DNA of 64,000 bases. Origin: Lachnospiraceae bacterium XPB1003. Lineage in GTDB: Bacteria > Bacillota > Clostridia > Lachnospirales > Lachnospiraceae. A program made the translations under genes and the position numbers. Location: positions 62,001-126,000 of the forward strand of contig FMVK01000007.1 in assembly GCA_900102065.1 (NCBI GenBank), written 5' to 3'. Positions 34,069-40,857 of this stretch are shown piece by piece. A model generated the notes under the pieces. The model saw only the letters and a list, made by a program, of their open reading frames with translations, did no database searches and was not told the DNA's origin. Numbering within the stretch: position 1 is the stretch's first letter; each line of letters begins with the position of its first letter.

Positions 34069-34452
34069 CTATTCTTTATCTATCACAGCCAGGATATCCT
34101 CGTAGGATACAGCACGGATAACCCGGAAGTTTTTCTCGATCTCTTTTGTCCACAGATCGATCTCGCCCTCGATGTCTGAAATCTCCGGGAGAATAAATCC
34201 CCAGATCTTACAGCCGGTCTTCTTGAGCTCCGGAATGAAATATTCAAATCCCCAGTCCACATCTTCTTTAACATCTTCGAATCCGTTTCTTGCATCTACA
34301 ATAAACAGGCTGTCCTGATGTTCACGGAGCAGATTTAAGGATGCTGTTACCGGTTTGCGATAATCATCATAGTGAGCTTCCTTTTTCCAGATATGAAATA
34401 CTACATTGTCTTTGGAGATATACTCGACTTTTGCAAAATCACTCTCAAACAT
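34069..34452 (-). CDS. STAS/SpoIIAA-like domain protein
   Basis: A 127-residue protein with alternating strands and helices of the SpoIIAA-like (STAS/Sec14) fold: VVFHIWKKEAHYDDYRKP near the N-terminus, then SLFIVDARNGFEDVKEDVDWGFEYF and the C-terminal strand FRVIRAVSYEDIL. Related proteins occur in many Lachnospiraceae without known role. AAGGAGAAA precedes the ATG. A reverse-oriented T element (T8) supplies its promoter. Confidence 0.7.
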   Translation of the reverse strand: MFESDFAKVEYISKDNVVFHIWKKEAHYDDYRKPVTASLNLLREHQDSLFIVDARNGFEDVKEDVDWGFEYFIPELKKTGCKIWGFILPEISDIEGEIDLWTKEIEKNFRVIRAVSYEDILAVIDKE

Positions 34453-34489
34453 AGGGTTTCTCCTTTATGAAATATATTTCTATATGATC

Positions 34490-34555
34490 AATCTAACATA
34501 ATGAAACAGTGTAGCATTGAAAATGCACTTATTCAGGCATATTCTACACTGAAAA
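34490..34555 (-). promoter_or_regulatory. 21-bp direct-repeat promoter element, copy T8 (minus strand)
   Basis: Read on the minus strand: TTTTCAGTGTA, then GAATAAGTGCA with the AGTG cores exactly 21 bp apart, then TAGATT (34495-34490, preceded by ATGT). The -10 lies 39 bp after the second box, one more than in the other copies. GAATATGC pairs with GCATTTTC around the second box. It precedes the SpoIIAA-like gene at 34452. Confidence 0.6.
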
Positions 34556-34558
34556 TAA

Positions 34559-34623
34559 ACCTGAGTGAAAAACAGATCAAAATAAGTGTGAATATAGGTG
34601 AAAAGCATATTTGATGATAAAAT
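34559..34623 (+). promoter_or_regulatory. 21-bp direct-repeat promoter element, copy T6
   Basis: A degenerate first box (CTGAGTG, 34561) and AAATAAGTGTG (34580) keep the 21-bp spacing of the AGTG cores. TAAAAT (34618-34623, preceded by TGA) is 38 bp after the second box. No terminator hairpin is present here. It lies back-to-back with T8 and precedes the racemase gene, whose leader holds ATCAACCT-AGGTTGAT as a small hairpin. Confidence 0.65.
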
Positions 34624-34671
34624 CAACCTCAAACAACAGGTTGATCGCAGGAAATAAGAAGGAGGATGAAT

Positions 34672-35361
34672 ATGAAAACCATCGGGATCATAGGCGGTAT
34701 GAGCTGGGAAAGTACGGTTACATATTATGAAGTGATAAATAAGGAGATCGTAAAACGTCTCGGCGGATTCCACAGCGCCAAGATACTAATGTACAGTGTG
34801 GATTTTGCTGAACTTGAAGAAAATATGGATAAGGGAAACTGGCAGGGCAATGCTGCCATTCTGACAGATGCTGCGATAAGGCTTGAAAAGGCAGGAGCTG
34901 ACTTTATTCTGATCGCTACAAATACAATGCATAAACTCGTTCCTGATATCGAGAAAGAGATCAGAATACCTATCCTTCATATAGCTGATGCTACGTCAGA
35001 TGCAATAAAGAGAGACGGAATAAAGAAGGTGGGTCTTCTCGGAACGAGATTTACCATGACACAGGATTTTATTAAAGACAGGCTGATCGCATCAGGACTT
35101 GAGGTGATCGTTCCGAATGCGGAAGATATGGAGATAGTCGATAACGTGATCTTTAAGGAATTATGTCTTGGAAAAATATTGGACGATTCCCGAAATGAGT
35201 ATAAGCGTATCATCGACGACATGAAGGAAAAAGGAGCGGAGGGTGTGATACTGGGATGTACCGAGATCGGTATGCTCATTAAGGCTGAGGACAGTTCACT
35301 TCCGACATATGATACGACTATCATCCACGCCAAAGAAGCGGCAGGCAGGGCTGTGGAATAA
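34672..35361 (+). CDS. Aspartate/glutamate racemase family protein
   Basis: A 229-residue racemase-family protein: IGIIGGMSWESTVTYY at the N-terminus, ATNTMHK in place of the first catalytic Cys motif, and LGCTEIGMLI with the second catalytic Cys. In the E. coli protein YgeA (EcL-DER) the same Thr/Cys pair is reported to act on L-Asp/L-Glu. Start ATG 34672 has GGAGG 6 bases upstream; an ATG at 34666 directly abuts it and is unlikely. Element T6 is its promoter and T7 its terminator. Confidence 0.85.
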   Translation: MKTIGIIGGMSWESTVTYYEVINKEIVKRLGGFHSAKILMYSVDFAELEENMDKGNWQGNAAILTDAAIRLEKAGADFILIATNTMHKLVPDIEKEIRIPILHIADATSDAIKRDGIKKVGLLGTRFTMTQDFIKDRLIASGLEVIVPNAEDMEIVDNVIFKELCLGKILDDSRNEYKRIIDDMKEKGAEGVILGCTEIGMLIKAEDSSLPTYDTTIIHAKEAAGRAVE

Positions 35362-35390
35362 GGAGTTATTCCGGCGGAATATATTAAATG

Positions 35391-35455
35391 AAATCAGTGT
35401 AAAAAAGGTCCAAATCAGTGTAATTGCCGGGCCTTTTTTTCTTGCGAAGTAAAAT
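35391..35455 (+). promoter_or_regulatory. 21-bp direct-repeat promoter element, copy T7
   Basis: Boxes AAATCAGTGTA (35391) and AAATCAGTGTA (35412) are identical and 21 bp apart. TAAAAT (35450-35455) starts 38 bp after the second. AAAAAGGTCC (35402-35411) pairs with GGGCCTTTTT (35429-35438) as a terminator for the racemase gene. It precedes the GNAT gene at 35498. Confidence 0.75.
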
Positions 35456-35497
35456 GATCATAAGAGAAACATATGCGCTTGGACATGGAGGTTTATC

Positions 35498-36037
35498 ATG
35501 GTCAATTGTGTAAAAAAAGATTACAGACTGGTTCGCGGAAGAGATTTCAAGGCTGTCAGAGATAATTATATTGAGGTTGTTAAAAATACGCCCAGAATGG
35601 AACAGTATGCCAGATGGATATATGGTATGCATCCTACAGATGAAATGATCAGATCCTATATCGATAACGGAGATATGTACATTCTTAAAGAAGATGATAA
35701 TCTGGTAGGAATGATAGCGATCGTAATGCATCAGGATGATGACTACAAAAAGATCGACTGGTCCACCGATCTGGAGAATGATGAAGTGAGCACTCTTCAT
35801 ATTCTTGCAATATGCCCGGAATACAGAGGAAAGCATCTTGGAAGAGTATTGCTTGATAAAGCCATAGAACTGTCAAAAGAAAACGGTAAAAAAGCGATCA
35901 GACTCGATGTGTTAAGATCCAATACTCCTGCACAGGGAATGTACGAAGACTGCGGATTTGAATACAGAGGTACGCAGAAGTCATTTGCCGAGAATACCGG
36001 CTGGACTGATTTTGTTTATTACGAACTTCCACTGTAG
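35498..36037 (+). CDS. GNAT family N-acetyltransferase
   Basis: A 179-residue GNAT protein with the acetyl-CoA loop CPEYRGKHLGRVLLDKA (about residues 108-124) and the C-terminal DVLRSNTPAQGMYEDCGFEY. The ATG at 35498 follows CATGGAGG. It is expressed from T7 and ends at an intrinsic terminator. Substrate unknown. Confidence 0.87.
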   Translation: MVNCVKKDYRLVRGRDFKAVRDNYIEVVKNTPRMEQYARWIYGMHPTDEMIRSYIDNGDMYILKEDDNLVGMIAIVMHQDDDYKKIDWSTDLENDEVSTLHILAICPEYRGKHLGRVLLDKAIELSKENGKKAIRLDVLRSNTPAQGMYEDCGFEYRGTQKSFAENTGWTDFVYYELPL

Positions 36038-36065
36038 TTAGTTTAGATTCTGTTTTGTTTGAGGA

Positions 36066-36095
36066 AAAAGTCGTATGTAAAACATACGGCTTTTT
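36066..36095 (+). terminator. Intrinsic terminator
   Basis: AAAAGTCGTATGT pairs with ACATACGGCTTTT, ending in a T run. Confidence 0.9.
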
Positions 36096-36160
36096 CTTAT
36101 TGAGAGGAAAGTGCACAGACACGGTCAAAATGATGAAGCGACCGGACAAGGGAAGTGATA

Positions 36161-36190
36161 TTGACAGTATGAATAAACGAGTGCTACTAT
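36161..36190 (+). promoter_or_regulatory. Promoter of the methyltransferase transcript
   Basis: TTGACA (36161-36166), an 18-base spacer and TACTAT (36185-36190). The TetR-type operator O1 lies just downstream at about +1. Confidence 0.7.
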
Positions 36191-36194
36191 AACA

Positions 36195-36214
36195 TGGTTA
36201 GCAGGATCTAACGA
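36195..36214 (+). promoter_or_regulatory. Operator O1 (GTTAGC-N4-GCTAAC family)
   Basis: GGTTAGC-AGGA-TCTAACG, an inverted repeat with a 4-base centre immediately after the promoter at 36161-36190. Confidence 0.65.
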
Positions 36215-36243
36215 ATATTAGGAATGACTTTTGGCTGAATACA

Positions 36244-36263
36244 ACTCCGCGGTCTAAGCGGAG
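36244..36263 (+). other. Hairpin in the 5' leader
   Basis: ACTCCGC pairs with GCGGAGT between operators O1 and O2. It is followed by an A-rich rather than a T-rich tract, so it is probably not a terminator. Confidence 0.5.
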
Positions 36264-36279
36264 TAAAAATTTGTCGATG

Positions 36280-36297
36280 GGTTAGCTATTGCTAACT
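36280..36297 (+). promoter_or_regulatory. Operator O2 (GTTAGC-N4-GCTAAC family)
   Basis: GGTTAGC-TATT-GCTAACT, a nearly perfect palindrome in the leader of the methyltransferase gene. A micro-ORF (MDQQKRSDL) begins 36 bases downstream at 36334. Confidence 0.7.
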
Positions 36298-36417
36298 TTG
36301 GAATAAAAAAGGGAAAACAATAAGAAGGTCACAATGGATCAACAGAAGCGCTCGGACTTGTGAGTATGACGGATCTGTTGCCGTGCGAGTAAGTCAGGTC
36401 GGGAAAGGAAGCAAAAT

Positions 36418-37197
36418 ATGGATTTGAAATTTGGAGACGTTCAGGAAACAGCACTTATTCCGCTTGCGATCAAAGCCAGCGAAACCGCAAGGCCAAATGC
36501 AAGGATCAAGGATCAAAAGGCGAAGGAGATCATCGATGCTCTGGGAGTTGATGTGAGCAAGTTTGATCCGTTTTTATCCCATGAAGGTGTTGTTGCAAGA
36601 ACACTTATGTTTCGTGATGTATTAAAAAAGCTTATAAAAAAATATCCGGAGGCACTGTGTATCAATCTCGGCTGTGGTTTTGACGATAAGTTTTCGCAGG
36701 TCGATAACGGGAAGATCACCTGGTTTGATGTGGATCTGCCTGACCAGATCGCTGTAAGACGAAAGGTCTATGAAGACAGAGAACGCTGTACTATGCTTGA
36801 TGGCAGTGCGCTTGAGGGAGACTGGACAAAAGCTCTTCCTGAAAATGAAATGAATATCATTGTAATGGAAGGAGTACTTGAATATTTCTCAAAGGAGCAG
36901 GTTAAAACATGTCTGAATATGCTCTGCGACAGTTTCAAACACGGTTATCTCCTTGCCGAACTGCATTCCCCTTTTCTTGAAAAGCATGGCAGCCATCATG
37001 ATGCGGTGAAGAATACCAATGCAACCTTTGGCTGGGGAACGAAATCCGGAAAGGAATATCTTGAGTTGGAACCGAGACTTAAATATGTTTTCGAGAAGAG
37101 CTACAACGATGAAATGAAGAAATACTCGATACGCGGAAAGCTGTTTGCAATTGTAGGCAGAAACATTAACAACAGGCTTGCTGTATTTAAGTGGTAG
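36418..37197 (+). CDS. Class I SAM-dependent methyltransferase (leucine carboxyl methyltransferase-like)
   Basis: A 259-residue protein of the LCM/COG3315 type: DPFLSHEGVVARTLMFRD, the SAM-binding loop CINLGCGFDDKF (about residues 80-91), the acidic strand TWFDVDLPD and an IIVMEGVLEYFSKEQV motif IV region. It would methylate a carboxyl or hydroxyl group of a small molecule. The ATG has AAAGGAAG upstream. Two TetR-type operators precede it, placing it in the locus of the neighbouring transporter genes. Confidence 0.82.
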   Translation: MDLKFGDVQETALIPLAIKASETARPNARIKDQKAKEIIDALGVDVSKFDPFLSHEGVVARTLMFRDVLKKLIKKYPEALCINLGCGFDDKFSQVDNGKITWFDVDLPDQIAVRRKVYEDRERCTMLDGSALEGDWTKALPENEMNIIVMEGVLEYFSKEQVKTCLNMLCDSFKHGYLLAELHSPFLEKHGSHHDAVKNTNATFGWGTKSGKEYLELEPRLKYVFEKSYNDEMKKYSIRGKLFAIVGRNINNRLAVFKW

Positions 37198-37238
37198 TAG
37201 AAAAATCCGAAATATTAAGAGAAATTTTTTTACCCGCA

Positions 37239-37256
37239 GGTTAGCTGTGTCTAACC
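37239..37256 (+). promoter_or_regulatory. Operator O3 (GTTAGC-N4-GCTAAC family)
   Basis: GGTTAGC-TGTG-TCTAACC just upstream of the DUF3793 gene. Same 4-base centre as O1 and O2. Confidence 0.65.
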
Positions 37257-37287
37257 AAAGGACCGTTGATCATAATTGGAGGAAGTC

Positions 37288-37842
37288 ATGTCGGAAGAAC
37301 TGATCATAGAACACTGCTCACCGACGCTTGCAGGAATAAAAACAGGAAGTCTGTTTTCCGTAAAGATCACAGAAGAAACCGATATTGATCGGGAAGTACG
37401 TGAGATCAATATGCTGTTAAGGGATAAGGGGCTGAGAATGCTCCCTCTGAAAAAGACTGATGAGTACGCACTGATCTATCTTTATCGTCCATCGTACCTG
37501 AAAAAGGATCTGAAGGACCCGGTGGCCGTCAATATTCTTAAGAAAAGAGGCTATGCGATCAAAGATCCCGAATGTTGTATCGTTCAGCTGGTCAGACATC
37601 TGAAGAGTGATCCCGGATTTCCACATGAAATTGGTTTGTTTCTTGGATATCCGCCATCGGATGTGGCGTGTTTTATTAAAAGTCCCTGTGACGGTGTTAA
37701 ATGCTGTGGATGTTGGAAGGCATATTCGGAACCTGAGAAAGCACTGGCGACTTTCGCAAGATTTAAGGATTGTACGGAAAACTACCACGTGATGAACAGA
37801 AACGGTAAATCCCTGGCACAGTTGGCTGTTGCGACCGGCTGA
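37288..37842 (+). CDS. DUF3793 family protein
   Basis: A 184-residue protein starting HCSPTLAGIKTGSLF, the DUF3793 signature, with FPHEIGLFLGYPPSDVACFI and a Cys-rich GVKCCGCWKAY segment. DUF3793 genes usually lie beside flavodoxins and metal or haem transport genes in Clostridia. Start ATG 37288 has GGAGG upstream; an in-frame TTG lies at 37276. It precedes a flavodoxin by 46 bases. Biochemical role unknown. Confidence 0.85.
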   Translation: MSEELIIEHCSPTLAGIKTGSLFSVKITEETDIDREVREINMLLRDKGLRMLPLKKTDEYALIYLYRPSYLKKDLKDPVAVNILKKRGYAIKDPECCIVQLVRHLKSDPGFPHEIGLFLGYPPSDVACFIKSPCDGVKCCGCWKAYSEPEKALATFARFKDCTENYHVMNRNGKSLAQLAVATG

Positions 37843-37888
37843 CAGTGGCGGGAAAAAATATTAAAACCTTTTAAGGAGGAGACACAAT

Positions 37889-38311
37889 ATGAGTAAAGTA
37901 GCAGTAGTTTATTGGAGCGGAACAGGCAATACGGCTGCAATGGCAGATGCTGTAGAAGCTGGTGCAAAAAACAAGGGGGCCGAGGTAACCGTATTCGGAT
38001 CCGATGACTTCACAGCTGATAAGGTAGCGGAGTTTGACGGTATAGCTTTCGGATGTCCCGCTATGGGAGCAGAGGTTTTGGAGGAGTCATCATTTGAACC
38101 GATGTTTACATCTGTAGAAGGATCTCTTTCAGGCAAGAAGATTGCTCTTTTTGGCTCTTACGGCTGGGGAGACTGCCAGTGGATGAGAGACTGGGAGGAA
38201 AGATGTAATGCCGCCGGAGCAAAGCTTGCATGTGAAAGTGTTACGGCAAATAATGCGCCCGGAGAAGATGTTCTTGATGAATGCAAGAGTCTCGGTGCAG
38301 CGCTTGTATAA
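37889..38311 (+). CDS. Flavodoxin
   Basis: A 140-residue flavodoxin: the FMN-phosphate loop WSGTGNTAAMA (about residues 10-20), then GIAFGCPAMGAEVLEE and LFGSYGWGDCQWMRDW around the isoalloxazine ring. It donates electrons to reductive enzymes. AAGGAGGA precedes the ATG. It follows DUF3793 and precedes the TetR gene, so it likely belongs to the same response. Confidence 0.9.
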   Translation: MSKVAVVYWSGTGNTAAMADAVEAGAKNKGAEVTVFGSDDFTADKVAEFDGIAFGCPAMGAEVLEESSFEPMFTSVEGSLSGKKIALFGSYGWGDCQWMRDWEERCNAAGAKLACESVTANNAPGEDVLDECKSLGAALV

Positions 38312-38318
38312 AAACGGA

Positions 38319-38346
38319 TTGACAGATTGGTTAGTTTAATGTAACC
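38319..38346 (+). promoter_or_regulatory. TetR gene promoter with operator O4
   Basis: TTGACA (38319-38324), a 17-base spacer and TAACCT. The operator-like GGTTAGT-TTAA-TGTAACC (38329-38346) occupies the spacer and -10, consistent with autorepression. The palindrome is imperfect. Confidence 0.55.
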
Positions 38347-38389
38347 TTTGATAGCGAACACTGATCACTATTTTCTACATGAGACAAAA

Positions 38390-39007
38390 ATGCCAAGGGA
38401 TAAGACATTAAGCCATATCAAAGTTAATAAAGCTATAAAGGAAGAATTCCTGGAGAAGGGCTTTGATGGTGCATCCATTCGCAGCATCGGAGCCCGGGCA
38501 GGGATGACGTCTGCCGGATTATACAGACACTATGCAGATAAGGAAGCCATGTATGGCGCTATGGTTGAGCCTTTGATCGGGGAGATCAAATCCTGGACGG
38601 CAAAGCATATGGAAAAGAAATATGCGATCGTTGACGGTGAGACTCCTGACAGTGAGATAATCGGGGAATCGTTCGTTGATATGGTAAGGGAAGTGATATT
38701 ACCAAGAAGAGACGAATTCAAACTTCTCATGACATGTTCCGCAGGAACTAAGTATGAAAATTTTATTCATGAATATGCCGGCGAAAATCAGAAAGAGCTG
38801 GTGGAAGCTATACGATACTTAAGAGACAAGGGATATCCGGCGCGGGATATCGATGAGGAGGAATTACATATGCTGATATCGGCATATCTGACAGCGTGTT
38901 TTGAACCGATCATACATGATTGTGATGATGCAAAGATAGAGAAATATTTAGATACGATACAAAAATTCTTTATGCCGGGATGGCAAAGTATCATGGGATT
39001 AGATTAA
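38390..39007 (+). CDS. TetR family transcriptional regulator
   Basis: A 205-residue TetR regulator. Residues 1-60 form the HTH (AIKEEFLEKGFDGASIRSIGARAGMTSAGLYRHYADKEAMYGAM); the C-terminal helical ligand-binding part is typical of the family. The ATG at 38390 lacks a strong ribosome binding site; an upstream TTG at 38348 lies inside the operator and is unlikely. The palindromes O1-O5 near this gene are its probable binding sites. Confidence 0.88.
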   Translation: MPRDKTLSHIKVNKAIKEEFLEKGFDGASIRSIGARAGMTSAGLYRHYADKEAMYGAMVEPLIGEIKSWTAKHMEKKYAIVDGETPDSEIIGESFVDMVREVILPRRDEFKLLMTCSAGTKYENFIHEYAGENQKELVEAIRYLRDKGYPARDIDEEELHMLISAYLTACFEPIIHDCDDAKIEKYLDTIQKFFMPGWQSIMGLD

Positions 39008-39027
39008 GAGCCGCAAGGCTCTTTTTT
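39007..39027 (+). terminator. Intrinsic terminator after the TetR gene
   Basis: AGAGCC-gcaa-GGCTCT followed by TTTTT. Confidence 0.85.
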
Positions 39028-39050
39028 AATGTTATAAGTTATCAATAAAG

Positions 39051-39068
39051 GGTTAGCGATAGCTAACC
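39051..39068 (+). promoter_or_regulatory. Operator O5 (perfect GTTAGC-N4-GCTAAC palindrome)
   Basis: GGTTAGC-GATA-GCTAACC, the best-conserved site, 20 bases before the start of the ABC exporter operon. Confidence 0.75.
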
Positions 39069-39087
39069 GAGAACGGAGGAAACAAAA

Positions 39088-40857
39088 TTGGGAAAGACAC
39101 CAAAATTCGATCACATGAAGCTGATCGGACAATATGCGGGAGGACATGCGCGCCTTATCACGCTGGGAAGAGCCTTAGCAGGGATAAGTGCGTTAGTTGT
39201 GCTCATTCCCTATTACGACCTGTGGAAGATCATCAGTATAGCAGTCAACGGTGAGGAACTTTCGGGAATAGATCATTATGCGTGGCAGGCTGTGATCCTT
39301 ACAGTAGCGTCACTGCTTATATATATCATGGCTCTTTTATGTACGCATATTGCCGCGTTCAGAGTCCAGGCGAACATGAGAAGTTCGCTCATGAGAAGGA
39401 TAATCACTCTTCCGCTGGGGGTGTTTGATGAAGACGGTACCGGCAAGATCAGGCGTATCGTAAATGATTCGACGGCTGCTACCGAAACTTTTATCGCACA
39501 TCAGCTTGCAGATAAGACGGTGGCTGCAGTAACACCGATAGGTCTTCTTGTCCTGATCTTCGCATTTAACTGGAAGATCGGTCTTATATGTATGATACCG
39601 GCAGTACTGGGATTCCTTGTAATGATGTCCATGATGGGGAAGGGCATGCAGGAGAAGATGAAAGAATACCAGAACGCGTTGGATACCATGAGCAGCGAGG
39701 CGACTGAATATGTAAGAGGTGTTCCTGTAGTAAAGACTTTCGGACAGACTGTTCATTCGTTCAAGCGGTTCAAGGCAGCGATAGACGGATTCGGAAAATG
39801 GACGACAGACTATACGCTGATCTTAAGGTGGCCGATGACAGGCTTCATGACATGCATAAATACGATATTTGCATTTATTGTGATAGCTGCATTTCAGTTT
39901 ACCAAGGATGGCGTTACTGCGGGAATGATCCTTAACATCATGTATTACATCATCGTAACACCTCTGATCACGGTGGCTCTCACAAAGGTGGCATATTCGG
40001 GTGAGGCGGAAATGACGCTGATAGATGCGCTTAAACGTGTTGAATCTATCATGGCTATTGAACCGCTTGCGGAGAATCAGGGCAGAAAGGATATGACAGA
40101 TCATACCATTGAACTTAAAAATGTGACTTACAGATACAAGGACGCTTCAAGGGATGCGGTAAAGAACGTATCCATCAGGATTTCTCAGGGTGAGCATGTT
40201 GCGCTGGTTGGTCCGTCCGGATCAGGTAAGACTACGCTGGCGGAACTGATGGTTAGGTTTTTTGATGTTACGGAGGGAGAGATATCGGTAGGCGGCGTAA
40301 ACGTGAAAGATATTCCGTCTGCAGTTTTGATGAAAGAGATCTCATTCGTATTTCAGGACAGCCGCCTTATTAAAAAATCAATACTGGAAAATGTTCGGAT
40401 GGCAAGACCGGATGCATCGGAATCGGAAGTACTTGATGCATTACAGAAAGCTCAGTGTATGGATATCATTGAAAAGCTTCCTGACGGAATACATACGGTA
40501 ATAGGAGAAAAGGGAACTTATCTTTCGGGCGGAGAACAACAGAGGATCACGATAGCCAGAGCTGTTCTTAAGGATGCTCCGATACTGATACTTGATGAGG
40601 CTACGGCATTTGCCGATCCCGATAATGAAGCAAAGGTGCAGGCTGCTTTTGAGGAACTATCAAAAGGAAAGACACTTATCATGATCGCACACAGATTAAG
40701 CACGGTAGTGAATGCGGACAGGATATTTGTCATGAATGATGGTCGGTGCACGGAAAGTGGAAGTCATGACGAGCTTATGAAACAAAACGGCCTGTATAGG
40801 CGAATGTTTGATGAATACTCAAGATCTGTTGAGTGGAAGGTAGGAGCAGGAAGATGA
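39088..40857 (+). CDS. ABC half-exporter (fused permease and ATPase), first subunit
   Basis: A 589-residue type IV ABC protein: six membrane helices (about residues 20-310) and an ATPase with Walker A GPSGSGKTT (about 378-386), signature YLSGGEQQR and Walker B ILILDEAT. TTG start at 39088 has CGGAGGA upstream. It overlaps the next half-exporter by 4 bases and is followed by an ECF importer. Paired exporter-fold subunits next to an MptD-type ECF system resemble the siderophore/haem-type uptake loci of Firmicutes and IrtAB of mycobacteria. Confidence 0.88.
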   Translation: MGKTPKFDHMKLIGQYAGGHARLITLGRALAGISALVVLIPYYDLWKIISIAVNGEELSGIDHYAWQAVILTVASLLIYIMALLCTHIAAFRVQANMRSSLMRRIITLPLGVFDEDGTGKIRRIVNDSTAATETFIAHQLADKTVAAVTPIGLLVLIFAFNWKIGLICMIPAVLGFLVMMSMMGKGMQEKMKEYQNALDTMSSEATEYVRGVPVVKTFGQTVHSFKRFKAAIDGFGKWTTDYTLILRWPMTGFMTCINTIFAFIVIAAFQFTKDGVTAGMILNIMYYIIVTPLITVALTKVAYSGEAEMTLIDALKRVESIMAIEPLAENQGRKDMTDHTIELKNVTYRYKDASRDAVKNVSIRISQGEHVALVGPSGSGKTTLAELMVRFFDVTEGEISVGGVNVKDIPSAVLMKEISFVFQDSRLIKKSILENVRMARPDASESEVLDALQKAQCMDIIEKLPDGIHTVIGEKGTYLSGGEQQRITIARAVLKDAPILILDEATAFADPDNEAKVQAAFEELSKGKTLIMIAHRLSTVVNADRIFVMNDGRCTESGSHDELMKQNGLYRRMFDEYSRSVEWKVGAGR

